Assembly (NCBI GenBank): GCA_030730365.1
Contig: JANQVJ010000040.1
Coordinates: 110,807 to 174,806, forward strand
Reading direction: 5' to 3'
Length of the DNA stretch: 64,000 nt
DNA from: Verrucomicrobiales bacterium
Lineage (GTDB): Bacteria; Verrucomicrobiota; Verrucomicrobiia; Verrucomicrobiales; DEV007
This document shows positions 53,830 through 62,509 of the stretch, one piece after another. Numbering within the stretch: position 1 is the first letter of the stretch; each line of letters opens with the position of its first letter. The position numbers were made by a program, and so were the translations under genes. A model generated the notes under the pieces. It did not search any database and was not told the DNA's origin. It saw only the letters and a list, made by a program, of their open reading frames with translations.

Positions 53830-54462
53830 TTGCCTGTCAGGTGTCGTGCCCCTTGCGACAACTCCCGCACAACGGTGCGTATCCTAATTCTCTGCTTTCT
53901 TTCTTTGAAATACATCCGGGTTCTCCTTGCGCCCTCGACGCCCGTCGTCGCGACTCCCAGATTCACGATTCCACCGCTTGATGTGGACGAACTGGTCTCA
54001 TTTAATATCAACGGAGTGTTTCAGGATCCGGCCCGGAACAAGGAGGGTCTCATTATCACGCTGGATGAGTCCATAATCATCGCCCTGCACGACAAGGCGG
54101 TGCCGAAGAATGTGGAGAACTTTCTGGGTTATGTGACTAGATCGGATTATTCCAACTCCTTTCTACATCGCTCGGTGTCGAATTTTATCATCGAGGGGGG
54201 CGGAGCGAGACCTGCCTTTCCCGGTGCTTCACCCGCACCATGGGCGAACATGCCGGTGCAGGCTGCAGTGCCCAACGAGCCGTGTATCTTAAACCGCCGT
54301 GGCACCATCGCCATGGCGAAATTGGGCGGCAATTTCGACAGCGCCACCTCGGAAGCTGGTCCGGCTATTTGCTTCCGCTACACTCCAGCTACTTTCGGTT
54401 CCACTTCGTTCCGATTCAATGCTCTTGATTGTCTACCCGCTGCGCGTGTTCATGCCCCATGA
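53830..54462 (+). pseudogene. Cyclophilin-type peptidyl-prolyl isomerase remnant (truncated/frameshifted)
   Basis: The middle of this frame is clearly cyclophilin: KAVPKNVENFLGYVTRSDYSNSFLHRSVSNFIIEGGG, then NEPCILNRRGTIAMAKLGGNFDSATSE. The expected continuation (W.fNl..N...LD...GGFTVFG) is absent. After SATSE the Trp codon appears in the +1 frame and all frames soon lose similarity. The N-terminal part (FTIPPLDVDELVSFNINGVFQDP) resembles the domain that precedes cyclophilin in larger verrucomicrobial proteins, and no good start or signal peptide is seen. It is probably a decayed copy. Confidence 0.7.
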
Positions 54463-54467
54463 CCCGT

Positions 54468-56387
54468 TCACCCCGCCAGCGCGCGCGGCTTCCTCGCGGG
54501 GAGGTGGCGCAGCGCTTTCGCAACCGCATTCTCCACGGTGAGTCCGTGCTTTTCCCTGAGGATGTCGGGGCGTCCGTGCTCGACGAACTGATCGGGCCAG
54601 CCGATGCGTTCGACCTGGGTTTTGAGACCCGCATCATTGAGATGCTCGATCACCGCGCTGCCGAAGCCGTTGCAGATGGTGTGGTCCTCGAAGGTCATCA
54701 CGAGCGGACACTGTGCCGCGTATTTCTCGAGGCAGGCGGAATCGAGAGGCTTGATCCAGCGCGGATTGATGAGGGCGACAGAGTATCCCATCTCTTCGAG
54801 TTGATCGCGGGTCGCCTCAGCCATTTCGAACATGTTGCCCAGTCCAATTAGGGCGATATCGGTCCCGTCGGCGATGACTTCGGCTTTACCGATTTCGAGA
54901 ATCTGTGGCTCTGCCTTGGGGATCGCCCCTGTCCCTGATCCTCGCGGATAGCGGATCGCGGTGGGTCCGCCCTCGTAGTTGGCCATCGTCCAGAGCATGT
55001 CGACGAACTCATCCTCATCCTTCGCCTGCATGAGGACCCAGTTCGGGATGTGGCGCATGTAGCCGATGTCGAAGAGGCCGTGGTGAGTCGGTCCGTCGTC
55101 GCCGCTGAGCCCAGCGCGGTCCATGCACAGGCGCACTGGGAGATTCTGAATGCCGATGTCGTGGACCGCCATGTCGTAGGCGCGCTGGAAGAAAGTCGAG
55201 TAGATCGTGAGGAAAGGCTTCAGTCCCTGGACCGCCTGGCCGCAGGCAAAGAGCGCGGCGTGTTCTTCAGCAATACCGACGTCATAATAACGCTCGGGCA
55301 CGACTTTCTGGAACTCGACGAGTCCGGTGCCGTTCGGCATCGCGGCGGTCACGGCGACGATCTTGTCGTCTTTCAGTGCGAACTTGCCGAGATGGGTGCC
55401 GTAAATCTGCGAAAAGGTGAGGTCGCCACCGGGAGGCGTCTCGCCGGTCTCGGTCTTGTAGGGACCGAGGCCGTGAAATTTCATCGGATTGGCCTTCGCC
55501 GGCTCGTAGCCGCGGCCCTTTTCGGTGATAATATGAAGGATGACGGGCTCGTCCTGATCCTTGAGAAAGTCGAAAGTCTTCACGAGGAGGTCGATGTCGT
55601 GACCGTCGATGGGGCCGTAGTAATGGATCCCAAACTTCTCAAAAAGCACGTTGGGGAAAAGCAGGTTTTTCGCCCCGCTTTCGACCTTTTTGGCAATGGT
55701 GCGGATGGATTTGCCGGCGATGCGCTCGACGAATTCGGCAGCCTTGTCGTGGATGTGCGAGTAGGTCGAGCTCGTCTGAAGAGCGTGGAAATACTTCGCG
55801 ATCGCTCCCACGTTGCGGTCGATCGACCACTCGTTGTCATTGAGGACGAGGATGAAGCGCTTCGTTGCCGAAGCGATGTTGTTGAGTGCCTCGAAGGTCG
55901 GTCCGCAGGTGAAGGCGGCATCGCCTGCGACCGCGACGACATGGTCGTCTTTGCCGAGGAGGTCGCGCGCCGACGCCATCCCGAGGGCAGCCGAGACTGC
56001 CGTGCCGGCATGGCCGGCTCCGTAACAATCGTGCTCGCTTTCGGTTCGGAGGAGGAATCCGTTGAGCCCTTCATACTGACGTATCGTGTGGATCTCGTCC
56101 CAGCGGCCCGTCAGCATCTTGTGGACGTAACCCTGATGGCTGACGTCGAAAACGAACTTGTCATCAGGCGTGCTGAAGACGCGGTGCATCGCGATGCTGA
56201 GCTCGACGACGCCGAGGTTCGGCCCGAGGTGACCACCTGTCTTCGCCAGGGATCGGATCAGCGTGCGCCGGATGTTTTCGGCGAGCTTCGGGAGGTCCTC
56301 CATCGGGAGCTGCTTCAGCGCGACCGCATTGTCGACCTTGGGCAGTTGCTCCGTGGGGATTTTGGGAAATTCAAAATAGTTCTCCAT
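54468..56387 (-). CDS. dxs: 1-deoxy-D-xylulose-5-phosphate synthase
   Basis: A 639-residue thiamine-diphosphate enzyme and first step of the non-mevalonate isoprenoid pathway. Markers: GGHLGPNLGVVELSIAMHRVF, GHAGTAVSAALGMA, VLNDNEWSID, GIHYYGPIDGHD, DVGIAEEHAALFACG (catalytic Glu) and DRAGLSGDDGPTHHGLFD. The ThDP-metal motif reads GDAAFTCG where most Dxs have GDGAmTaG, so the second Gly is Ala. The start is ATG 56387; the frame is open 116 codons upstream, but that part overlaps xseB in another frame. Confidence 0.93.
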   Translation of the reverse strand: MENYFEFPKIPTEQLPKVDNAVALKQLPMEDLPKLAENIRRTLIRSLAKTGGHLGPNLGVVELSIAMHRVFSTPDDKFVFDVSHQGYVHKMLTGRWDEIHTIRQYEGLNGFLLRTESEHDCYGAGHAGTAVSAALGMASARDLLGKDDHVVAVAGDAAFTCGPTFEALNNIASATKRFILVLNDNEWSIDRNVGAIAKYFHALQTSSTYSHIHDKAAEFVERIAGKSIRTIAKKVESGAKNLLFPNVLFEKFGIHYYGPIDGHDIDLLVKTFDFLKDQDEPVILHIITEKGRGYEPAKANPMKFHGLGPYKTETGETPPGGDLTFSQIYGTHLGKFALKDDKIVAVTAAMPNGTGLVEFQKVVPERYYDVGIAEEHAALFACGQAVQGLKPFLTIYSTFFQRAYDMAVHDIGIQNLPVRLCMDRAGLSGDDGPTHHGLFDIGYMRHIPNWVLMQAKDEDEFVDMLWTMANYEGGPTAIRYPRGSGTGAIPKAEPQILEIGKAEVIADGTDIALIGLGNMFEMAEATRDQLEEMGYSVALINPRWIKPLDSACLEKYAAQCPLVMTFEDHTICNGFGSAVIEHLNDAGLKTQVERIGWPDQFVEHGRPDILREKHGLTVENAVAKALRHLPARKPRALAG

Positions 56388-56706
56388 TTGTCTGGGTGTC
56401 GCCGGATCTCGTGGTGATGGCATCGGCGGAGTCCGTCGCTGCCTCCCCGAAAGGTTCCAATACGGTCTCTCCGTTACGATTTTTTCGAATGATTTCGATA
56501 CGTCCCTGCGCTTCGTCGAGCCGCTTTTCGCAGAGGCGGTAAAGTCTGGTCCCTTCCTCGTACTTCCGGATGAGATCCTCGAGGGGAATCTGGTCGGACT
56601 CCATCTCCTCCACCATTTCCTCGAGCTGGGCGAGGGCGTCTTCAAACGCGGGCGGAGACACGTCGGACGCGTCGGGAGATTTTTCGATCTTGGAAACTCT
56701 GGGCAT
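56371..56706 (-). CDS. xseB: Exodeoxyribonuclease VII small subunit
   Basis: A 111-residue helical protein: PPAFEDALAQLEEMVEEMESD, IPLEDLIRKYEEGTRLYRLCEKRLDEAQGRIEII is the XseB signature. The C-terminal 35 residues are an unconserved Ala/Thr-rich tail. Its end overlaps the dxs start by 17 bp; xseB beside dxs recurs in many bacteria. The large subunit xseA is not in this window. Confidence 0.92.
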   Translation of the reverse strand: MPRVSKIEKSPDASDVSPPAFEDALAQLEEMVEEMESDQIPLEDLIRKYEEGTRLYRLCEKRLDEAQGRIEIIRKNRNGETVLEPFGEAATDSADAITTRSGDTQTNGELF

Positions 56707-56884
56707 GGGAAGGGATCGCGGTCTGCACCGCGCAAGCCCTACTCCTGCCCTTGGAAAGGCCTAAGTTCAAGCCTTTTTGGTGGGGGAGGGGTAGACGGAG
56801 TGGTCTGGTTCATCGGAGAGAGACCGGGTGTTGCCAAGTCGTCGCGTTGCCGTCAAGATTCCGGCTCCATCCCCCGAATTCCCC

Positions 56885-57877
56885 ATGAAACCGCTTCCCC
56901 TCCTTCTCTCCACGCTTCTTGCCACTCTCGCCCTCGCCGATCCGGTCAAGCCGGTGCCGAAGCCGCCCGTCCTTCCCGAGGGAGTTCGGATGGAACGCGA
57001 CCTCGCCTATATTCCGGACGGCGACGAAGCTCAGCGGCTCGATCTCTATCTGCCGGAAGTGACTCCGGCAACCCCGTTGCCGCTCATCGTCCATATCCAC
57101 GGCGGCGGGTGGATGGGCGGTAATAAATATCCCTGCCCTGTCGTGGGAATGGTGAAGCTCGGTTATGTCGTCGCCAGCGTCGAATATCGATTCAGTCAAA
57201 AGGCGAAGTTTCCCGCGCAGATTCAGGACTGTCAGGCCGCGATCCGCTGGTTACGGGCGAATGCCGTGAAGTATCAGATCAACCCCGAAAAAGTCGGCGT
57301 CGTGGGAGGCTCGGCCGGCGGGCACCTTTCCGCTCTTGTCGGAACAGCAGGGGGCTCCGGCACTTTCCCCGCCATCGGTGGCAACGAGGAACAATTCGAT
57401 CGGGTCCAGGCGGTGTGTGACATCTTTGGGCCGGCCGATTTTACGACGGTGGCGGAGCAGGCGGCGGCAGACCCGAACGTGAAATACGTCTTCACCTTCA
57501 ATTCAACGAACGATCCCTATTCGCAGCTCATCGGGGTTCCACTCGAGACGACAGAGAAGAGCCGGGCAGCCAGTCCCGTGACTTACCTCAGTGAAGACGA
57601 CCCGCCGGTTCTCATTCTCCACGGCACCCACGATACTCTCGTTCCCTACGCGCAAAGCGTGCAGTTCGCCGACGCACTGCGGGAGAAAGGCGTCTCGGTC
57701 TGGCTGCAAACCCTCCCCGGGGCGGGCCACGGCGGTCCCGCTTTCACGAAAGCCCCCGTTTTGGCGTTAATGCGGGACTTCTTCGGGAAATTTCTTCAGG
57801 GTGCCGACGTGGAAATCGTCCTCGTGCCGGAGGCGGAGGTGACGGTAGAACCTCCTACTTCTTCGGGAGCCCCTTGA
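56885..57877 (+). CDS. Exported alpha/beta hydrolase (HSL/BD-FAE-like esterase)
   Basis: A 330-residue secreted esterase from ATG 56885 (signal peptide MKPLPLLLSTLLATLALA). The oxyanion motif is IVHIHGGGWMGGNK, the nucleophile is in VGVVGGSAGGHLSAL (GxSxG), the acid in ILHGTHDTLVPY and the base in LPGAGHGGPAF. This matches the BD-FAE/esterase-lipase families common in polysaccharide-degrading Verrucomicrobia. The substrate is unknown. The 3' end overlaps the convergent cytochrome gene by 23 bp. Confidence 0.88.
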   Translation: MKPLPLLLSTLLATLALADPVKPVPKPPVLPEGVRMERDLAYIPDGDEAQRLDLYLPEVTPATPLPLIVHIHGGGWMGGNKYPCPVVGMVKLGYVVASVEYRFSQKAKFPAQIQDCQAAIRWLRANAVKYQINPEKVGVVGGSAGGHLSALVGTAGGSGTFPAIGGNEEQFDRVQAVCDIFGPADFTTVAEQAAADPNVKYVFTFNSTNDPYSQLIGVPLETTEKSRAASPVTYLSEDDPPVLILHGTHDTLVPYAQSVQFADALREKGVSVWLQTLPGAGHGGPAFTKAPVLALMRDFFGKFLQGADVEIVLVPEAEVTVEPPTSSGAP

Positions 57878-60488
57878 TAAACAGCACCACCGAGTCGATC
57901 TCGTGGTCCTTGAGCACTCCGAGGTAGGAGGGCATGCCGACTCCCGTGCGTTCCATCTCGTAGCCTTTCATGACGCGGCGGGCGGGATCGAGAATGGATT
58001 CGCGGAGATAGGCTTCGTCGATTTTTTTGATCTCGGACCCGTCGGTGAAAACGCGGCCCGCGCCCCAGAGGCCGATCCAGGGTGGTCCGACCGCGACTTT
58101 GGCCCCTCCCTCGGCCGCGACGGGCGGGCTCGGGATGTCGGGATCACCGGTGGCGTGACAGGCGACGCAGCCGTAGCGCACCGCGACCTCTTTGCCGAGG
58201 GCGGCGGTGGGTTTGACGGCTCCGGCGGTGCCGCTCAGATCGGCGCGGGGAGTGAGATCGACTTTGTTATCAGCGAAGCCGGCTTTTGAAAGGTCAAAAG
58301 TGGGGAGCGAATGGATCGTGAGATAAAGATTCTCCACCTGGATCACCTCGGGTGCGGGCAGGCGGTAGGTGAGCCGCAAGGTGTGCGAGGGCTTCATTCC
58401 ACCTATCCCGAGGAAGAGTGATTTGCCATCGGAAGAGAGTTTTGCGCTGAGGACGGGTAAAGCCTCCTGACCGGGTTCTCCGTCGAGGCGGTAGTTGCCC
58501 GAGCCGTATTCATGGCTCTGCCGGTAGTTCCATCGGTCGGCGGAGTAGCGCCCCAGTTCGGCGGCGAGTTCCGGAGAGAGTGCTTCGTCGAAGGTGAGAA
58601 GGATGCCGCGTTTTTCCGCCTTCACTTCGCGGGGGAGCCATGCCTTCACCCTCCCCTGCCGCACCCGGTAGACGCCGCTGATGCGACTGCCCGTGCTGCC
58701 GAAGATCTGGAATCCGGTGACGTAGAGAGAGCCGTCCTTCGGATTGACCCGACCGTTGAGCAGCCCTGAGGGAAAGCCCGAGAGTAGCGGCATCACCGCT
58801 CCCTGTTCACCTTTTTCATCGAGATAGACCTTGAATATTTCGGGCCGGTTATAGCCGATATGGACGAGCGCGTCGTTGAGCGGTCCCATCTGCAGCGACG
58901 CTTCCCCGTTCTGCCGAACCCAGACCTGCCCGGCGCCGGACTGATTGATGAAATGAGGAATCCAGACTTCGGCGGGCGAGATCGAGGCGGGATGGCTGAC
59001 TTTGTCTTTGAATTTCTCGGGCTGGAATCCGAAGTAGCGACTCTCTTCGACGCGATAGATCGGTGTAGCGGGTTTCCAGTTTCCCTGCTGGTCGCTTGCG
59101 GTAAGAACTCCCGTTTTGACATCGTAGCCGAGATAGGGTTGGCGGAAGCCGGTCGCGACGACTTCGTAGGAATCGCCGTCGGGGGCGATGCGGATGACGG
59201 TGCCATTGAGCTTGCCGACAGTCGAGCCGATTTGACCGCCGAGGGCGACGTAGAAGCCGCCATCGGGCAGGGCAATGAAGTCGTTCGCATACTGCCGGGT
59301 CTCGGCGGACTGGGCAAAAATGTTCGAAGTATTTTTATACCAGTCGGCTTCCCCGTTCCCGTCGGTGTCGTGCAGAGCGACGATTCCGTTGCGGTCGAAG
59401 ACGTAGATCACCTCGTCGCGGATCGCTAGATTCTGCGGTTCGTGCAGGCCGGAGGCGAAACGGGTCCACTCGACACCGTCGTTGGATTCGAGTCCTTCTG
59501 CGATCCAGACATCGCCGTCGAACGTCACCAGAGCGGCGCGTCCGTCGGGGAAAAATTCGAGATCGGCGATCCTGACATTGCGCTTCCAAGGATTCGGGAC
59601 CGGCAGCGCGAGGTCGTCGAAGACCCAGGCCGCGTCTTTCGACGTGAGAAGGGCCGGTCCGGGTTTTACGGAACTTTTCCAACGCCGGTCGGGTGGGGAA
59701 ATCGTCTCGAACGATCCTCCCTGCGCGCGCCGCACTTCCCCCTCGCCATTCACGGAAATGCGGTGAGTCGTCGCCTCATTCGAGGCATCGAGACTGATCC
59801 AGTCTCCGTCTCCCGCGCCGGTGCGCAGGTGGACTCTGCCGGGGCGCGGCCCGACTTCGATAACACGGGTCACCTTCCCTTTTCCGGACTCCAGTCGCTC
59901 CTTTAGGGGGATGCCGGCGACCGTGTATTCAATCTGCACTCCCTCTCCAACCAGGCGAATCCCCGAGAAGCGCCCCTGCTTCGGAGGGATCGCGCCCAGT
60001 CCCAATTCTCCTTCTTCCGCATTGCCCCGTTCTCGCGGGTCGACGTTGCCGGGCGCTTCCCCCGTCGATACGCCCGCTTGCAACGGCATCGCAAGCAGAA
60101 GAGTTCCGAGCGGACGCGGCAGCTCCTTTTGCCCCGGGGCGGACTTACGATTCGGGAGGCGATAACTGCCCGTGCCCATGCCGTCCATCGTCAGGTATTC
60201 TCCATCCCCGTTCTCTTTCCAGAAGAGAGACCAGCGCAGCAGGTCGGGATCAAAGCAGCCGTAGACGCCATCTCCCGCCGGGACCACAATCCCCCGCGGC
60301 GTCAGGTTCGTCGGCTCGGGATGTGTCCCGAAGGCCCGCGCATCGACCGTCTGGGTGAAGAAGGGAGTTCCCTCCTCGACGAAAGAGGCAAAGGGCGAGT
60401 CGAGCTCGAGGTGCGCCTTTTCCTGCGCCGCTGCGGAGAACGGGATCAGGAGCATCGAGACAGCGAGCAATCGGTCAATGGAATTCAT
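57855..60488 (-). CDS. DUF6797/propeller protein with C-terminal cytochrome c domain
   Basis: An 877-residue periplasmic protein with a signal peptide (LLAVSMLLIPFSAAAQ). The N-terminal about 250 residues (FTQTVDARAFG, LTPRGIVVPAGDGVYGCFDPDLLRW) match the DUF6797 pattern. Then a beta-propeller like membrane-bound dehydrogenases (DLEFFPDGRAALVTFDGDVWI, GLHEPQNLAIRDEVIYVFDRNGI, GGFYVALGG). The C-terminal c-type haem site is C774-V-A-C777-H778 with a distal Met likely in GVGMPSYLG. Such proteins are abundant in Verrucomicrobia and Planctomycetes and are thought to oxidise sugars or alcohols; the substrate is unknown. Confidence 0.8.
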   Translation of the reverse strand: MNSIDRLLAVSMLLIPFSAAAQEKAHLELDSPFASFVEEGTPFFTQTVDARAFGTHPEPTNLTPRGIVVPAGDGVYGCFDPDLLRWSLFWKENGDGEYLTMDGMGTGSYRLPNRKSAPGQKELPRPLGTLLLAMPLQAGVSTGEAPGNVDPRERGNAEEGELGLGAIPPKQGRFSGIRLVGEGVQIEYTVAGIPLKERLESGKGKVTRVIEVGPRPGRVHLRTGAGDGDWISLDASNEATTHRISVNGEGEVRRAQGGSFETISPPDRRWKSSVKPGPALLTSKDAAWVFDDLALPVPNPWKRNVRIADLEFFPDGRAALVTFDGDVWIAEGLESNDGVEWTRFASGLHEPQNLAIRDEVIYVFDRNGIVALHDTDGNGEADWYKNTSNIFAQSAETRQYANDFIALPDGGFYVALGGQIGSTVGKLNGTVIRIAPDGDSYEVVATGFRQPYLGYDVKTGVLTASDQQGNWKPATPIYRVEESRYFGFQPEKFKDKVSHPASISPAEVWIPHFINQSGAGQVWVRQNGEASLQMGPLNDALVHIGYNRPEIFKVYLDEKGEQGAVMPLLSGFPSGLLNGRVNPKDGSLYVTGFQIFGSTGSRISGVYRVRQGRVKAWLPREVKAEKRGILLTFDEALSPELAAELGRYSADRWNYRQSHEYGSGNYRLDGEPGQEALPVLSAKLSSDGKSLFLGIGGMKPSHTLRLTYRLPAPEVIQVENLYLTIHSLPTFDLSKAGFADNKVDLTPRADLSGTAGAVKPTAALGKEVAVRYGCVACHATGDPDIPSPPVAAEGGAKVAVGPPWIGLWGAGRVFTDGSEIKKIDEAYLRESILDPARRVMKGYEMERTGVGMPSYLGVLKDHEIDSVVLFIKGLPKK

Positions 60489-60556
60489 GGAAGAGCAGGG
60501 GAGTGACCAGCCTGTCGCATTTCCCGCTGCGGTTCAATAGCGCGATTGCCCCGCTC

Positions 60557-62014
60557 TCACAGCCCGATCACATAAAAGCGTTTTTGCGAAACCTGCTCAG
60601 CTTCGGGGAGAGTGATCCAGCGTTCCGTGTAGTTCTCCCCCCATGAGTCAGAAAAGGCGATCTCATTTGTCTCTTCATTGTAGCCCATGATAATGACGAC
60701 ATGGGCGGTGGACGAGTCGGGCGTGAGTGATGGATTCGCGGCGGCGGCGGCGACGATGCCCTTATGCGAGTCCCACGATTCGAGACGGCTCTTCGAGCGA
60801 TTGTTGGAGATCTCGTTGAAGGTCTTCGTGCTGAAAAGCGCCCAGATCATCGGGATGCCGCCGTCGATGGACTTTTTGATGTCGCGCATTTTCAACTCGC
60901 CGTCGGTGATTTCGAAAGAGCGCCCCTTCCGTTTGATGTCGCTTCCGATATTGGACAGGAGACGCTCTACCGAGGTACCGCCGCCCGCCGTCGTCTCACC
61001 GGCCATCGCGAGCAGATACATATCAGCGGGAATGCCGAGGAAACGCATGCAGCGCTCCGCCGTCGCGGGGACGCAGTAGCCTTTCGGCCCCTGATCGACC
61101 ATGGGGATGTTGGAAATGACGACATCTCCGTTGTCCCTCTTTTCGATAAAGCCGCGGGCGCGCTCGCGGATGACGGCGTCGGAGACGCGGGCGGTGTTGC
61201 CGCGGTTGTCAGCCGCTTCGAGCGTCTGGATCGCGAGAGAGACGTATTCATCCGGCACGTGGGAGAGCAAAAACGAGTGTCCCGCCCAGTCCCAGCGATC
61301 GACTTCGACCCGGGATTCACCCTCACCGAAGCGCTGTTTTTTCGCCGCGCCGAGGAGAGCGGTGAGTTTCTCCATGATGAGTTCCGCATCGTTTGCCATG
61401 ATCAGGCGCACGCCCTCCATGCCCTCGGGGACCGGTTTACCTTTGATGAAATGCTCTTCACCCCGACCGCCTGTGCTAAACGAATCACCCTTATTGGCAA
61501 AGACGATGGAAATCGCGGTGACCTGCTCGCCCTCCCCGTAGAGCGCCGCGGAAAAGGGACGGGCACCAAGGAAGCGGTATTCCGTATCCGGATAGGCACG
61601 GTAGCTCTCGCCAATGGCGGTCTTGGACTCGCGCGGCCACTGCAGGCGAGTCGCGACCTCCTCGGGCTTGTTGCTCCAGAGTGCGGTGGAGGCAAAGAGC
61701 GGGTGACCGATCGCTTCATTGAGCTGCTCTAAGGTCACGCCGCCCGTGCTCGCAATCGGAGTGGCAGCCGGTTTCCACGTCGCGAGAAATTCGCGGTCGG
61801 CGGGCGACAGAGTGGCGAGGGGGATCTCGAATTGCTGACCGCCTTCCACGGCGATAGAGACCTTGTCACCGGTGACGGCAAGAATCTTCGCGCGGATCTC
61901 TTTGCCGGCCGAATTCTTCAGGGTGCGGTAATCGTCCGCATTCGTGCCGGAGAAATTCAGCATCGCAAATGCGGCGACGAGAAAAAAGTAGCGAAAAGGC
62001 GAGGGGGCATTCAT
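60557..62014 (-). CDS. SHD1-domain protein with C-terminal papain-like (C39-type) peptidase domain
   Basis: A 485-residue exported protein with a signal peptide (FFLVAAFAMLNFSGTNA). Residues 28-80 (DYRTLKNSAGKEIRAKILAV, GGQQFEIPLATLSPADREFL) form a SHD1 domain, frequent in Planctomycetes and Verrucomicrobia. The C-terminal domain has a papain-type site: Q308 and C314 in VDQGPKGYCVPATAERC, H438 in STAHVVIIMGYN, D456 in SDSWGENY. The middle (100-290) has no family I recognise. The triad looks intact, so it may be an active periplasmic peptidase. Confidence 0.75.
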   Translation of the reverse strand: MNAPSPFRYFFLVAAFAMLNFSGTNADDYRTLKNSAGKEIRAKILAVTGDKVSIAVEGGQQFEIPLATLSPADREFLATWKPAATPIASTGGVTLEQLNEAIGHPLFASTALWSNKPEEVATRLQWPRESKTAIGESYRAYPDTEYRFLGARPFSAALYGEGEQVTAISIVFANKGDSFSTGGRGEEHFIKGKPVPEGMEGVRLIMANDAELIMEKLTALLGAAKKQRFGEGESRVEVDRWDWAGHSFLLSHVPDEYVSLAIQTLEAADNRGNTARVSDAVIRERARGFIEKRDNGDVVISNIPMVDQGPKGYCVPATAERCMRFLGIPADMYLLAMAGETTAGGGTSVERLLSNIGSDIKRKGRSFEITDGELKMRDIKKSIDGGIPMIWALFSTKTFNEISNNRSKSRLESWDSHKGIVAAAAANPSLTPDSSTAHVVIIMGYNEETNEIAFSDSWGENYTERWITLPEAEQVSQKRFYVIGL

Positions 62015-62142
62015 GAGAGGGAGCGTAACCTACCCCATCTTTCTCTGCAAGAGTCGCGAACCGGTGTGGACTTCCGCCCAACTCCCCGAAAAATCCCCCG
62101 AATGAACGGGGAATTCATGTAATTTGTGTCGTGCCACCCTTC

Positions 62143-62472
62143 ATGAACCGTAAGAACGAGTCATGCAGAACTTCCTTCACCCCGGTGATCGGTGAGCCAT
62201 CCGGGCAGACGGGAGCGGATTCTCCCGCTAACAACTATCGCGAAGGAATTCGGGATGATGGATTTCGCGGATCTTCGCCACCCGAGATCGTCGAAAAGTT
62301 GCCCCGTATGACCGAATCCCAGCGTGAGCAGATGATCTTGCACATCGAGGAGATACGCGAAAAATCGTCCGCATCGGCGATCGCGCGAAGTCTACGCGTC
62401 TTTGCCCGGGACAATAAATGTCGCGGCCGCGACATTTATTGTCCACGTGAGGGACGGTTTAATCTCCAATGA
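62143..62472 (+). CDS. Doubtful small hypothetical protein
   Basis: A 109-residue frame from ATG 62143. The central part (PPEIVEKLPRMTESQREQMILHIEEIREKSSASA) is charged and helical and could be real protein. The last 20 codons run through palindrome copy 2, so the C-terminus (DNKCRGRDIYCPREG) is simply the translated repeat. This suggests that the palindrome inserted at the 3' end of a small gene, or that the ORF is chance. Confidence 0.25.
   Translation: MNRKNESCRTSFTPVIGEPSGQTGADSPANNYREGIRDDGFRGSSPPEIVEKLPRMTESQREQMILHIEEIREKSSASAIARSLRVFARDNKCRGRDIYCPREGRFNLQ
62409..62444. repeat. 36-bp perfect palindromic repeat, copy 2
   Basis: Arms GGACAATAAATGTC (62409-62422) and GACATTTATTGTCC (62431-62444) flank GCGGCCGC, a perfect palindrome throughout. 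The right flank ACG also matches copy 1 at 7431-7472; the two copies differ at one base over their shared 36 bp (T against G in the centre), and the left flanks diverge. It lies 66-101 bp beyond the nuoN stop. Confidence 0.92.
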
Positions 62473-62509
62473 CTTGGTCATACGGCATTTTCTTGCCTGC
62501 GGGGTCCAA

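Larger units (their letters stand above)
62015..62509. other. 495-bp region between the peptidase gene and nuoN, with a large palindrome
   Basis: It contains one doubtful small plus-strand ORF (62143-62472) and palindrome copy 2 (62409-62444). The stretch at 62015-62130 should hold the promoter of the minus-strand peptidase gene. No terminator with a T-run was seen after nuoN. Confidence 0.5.
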
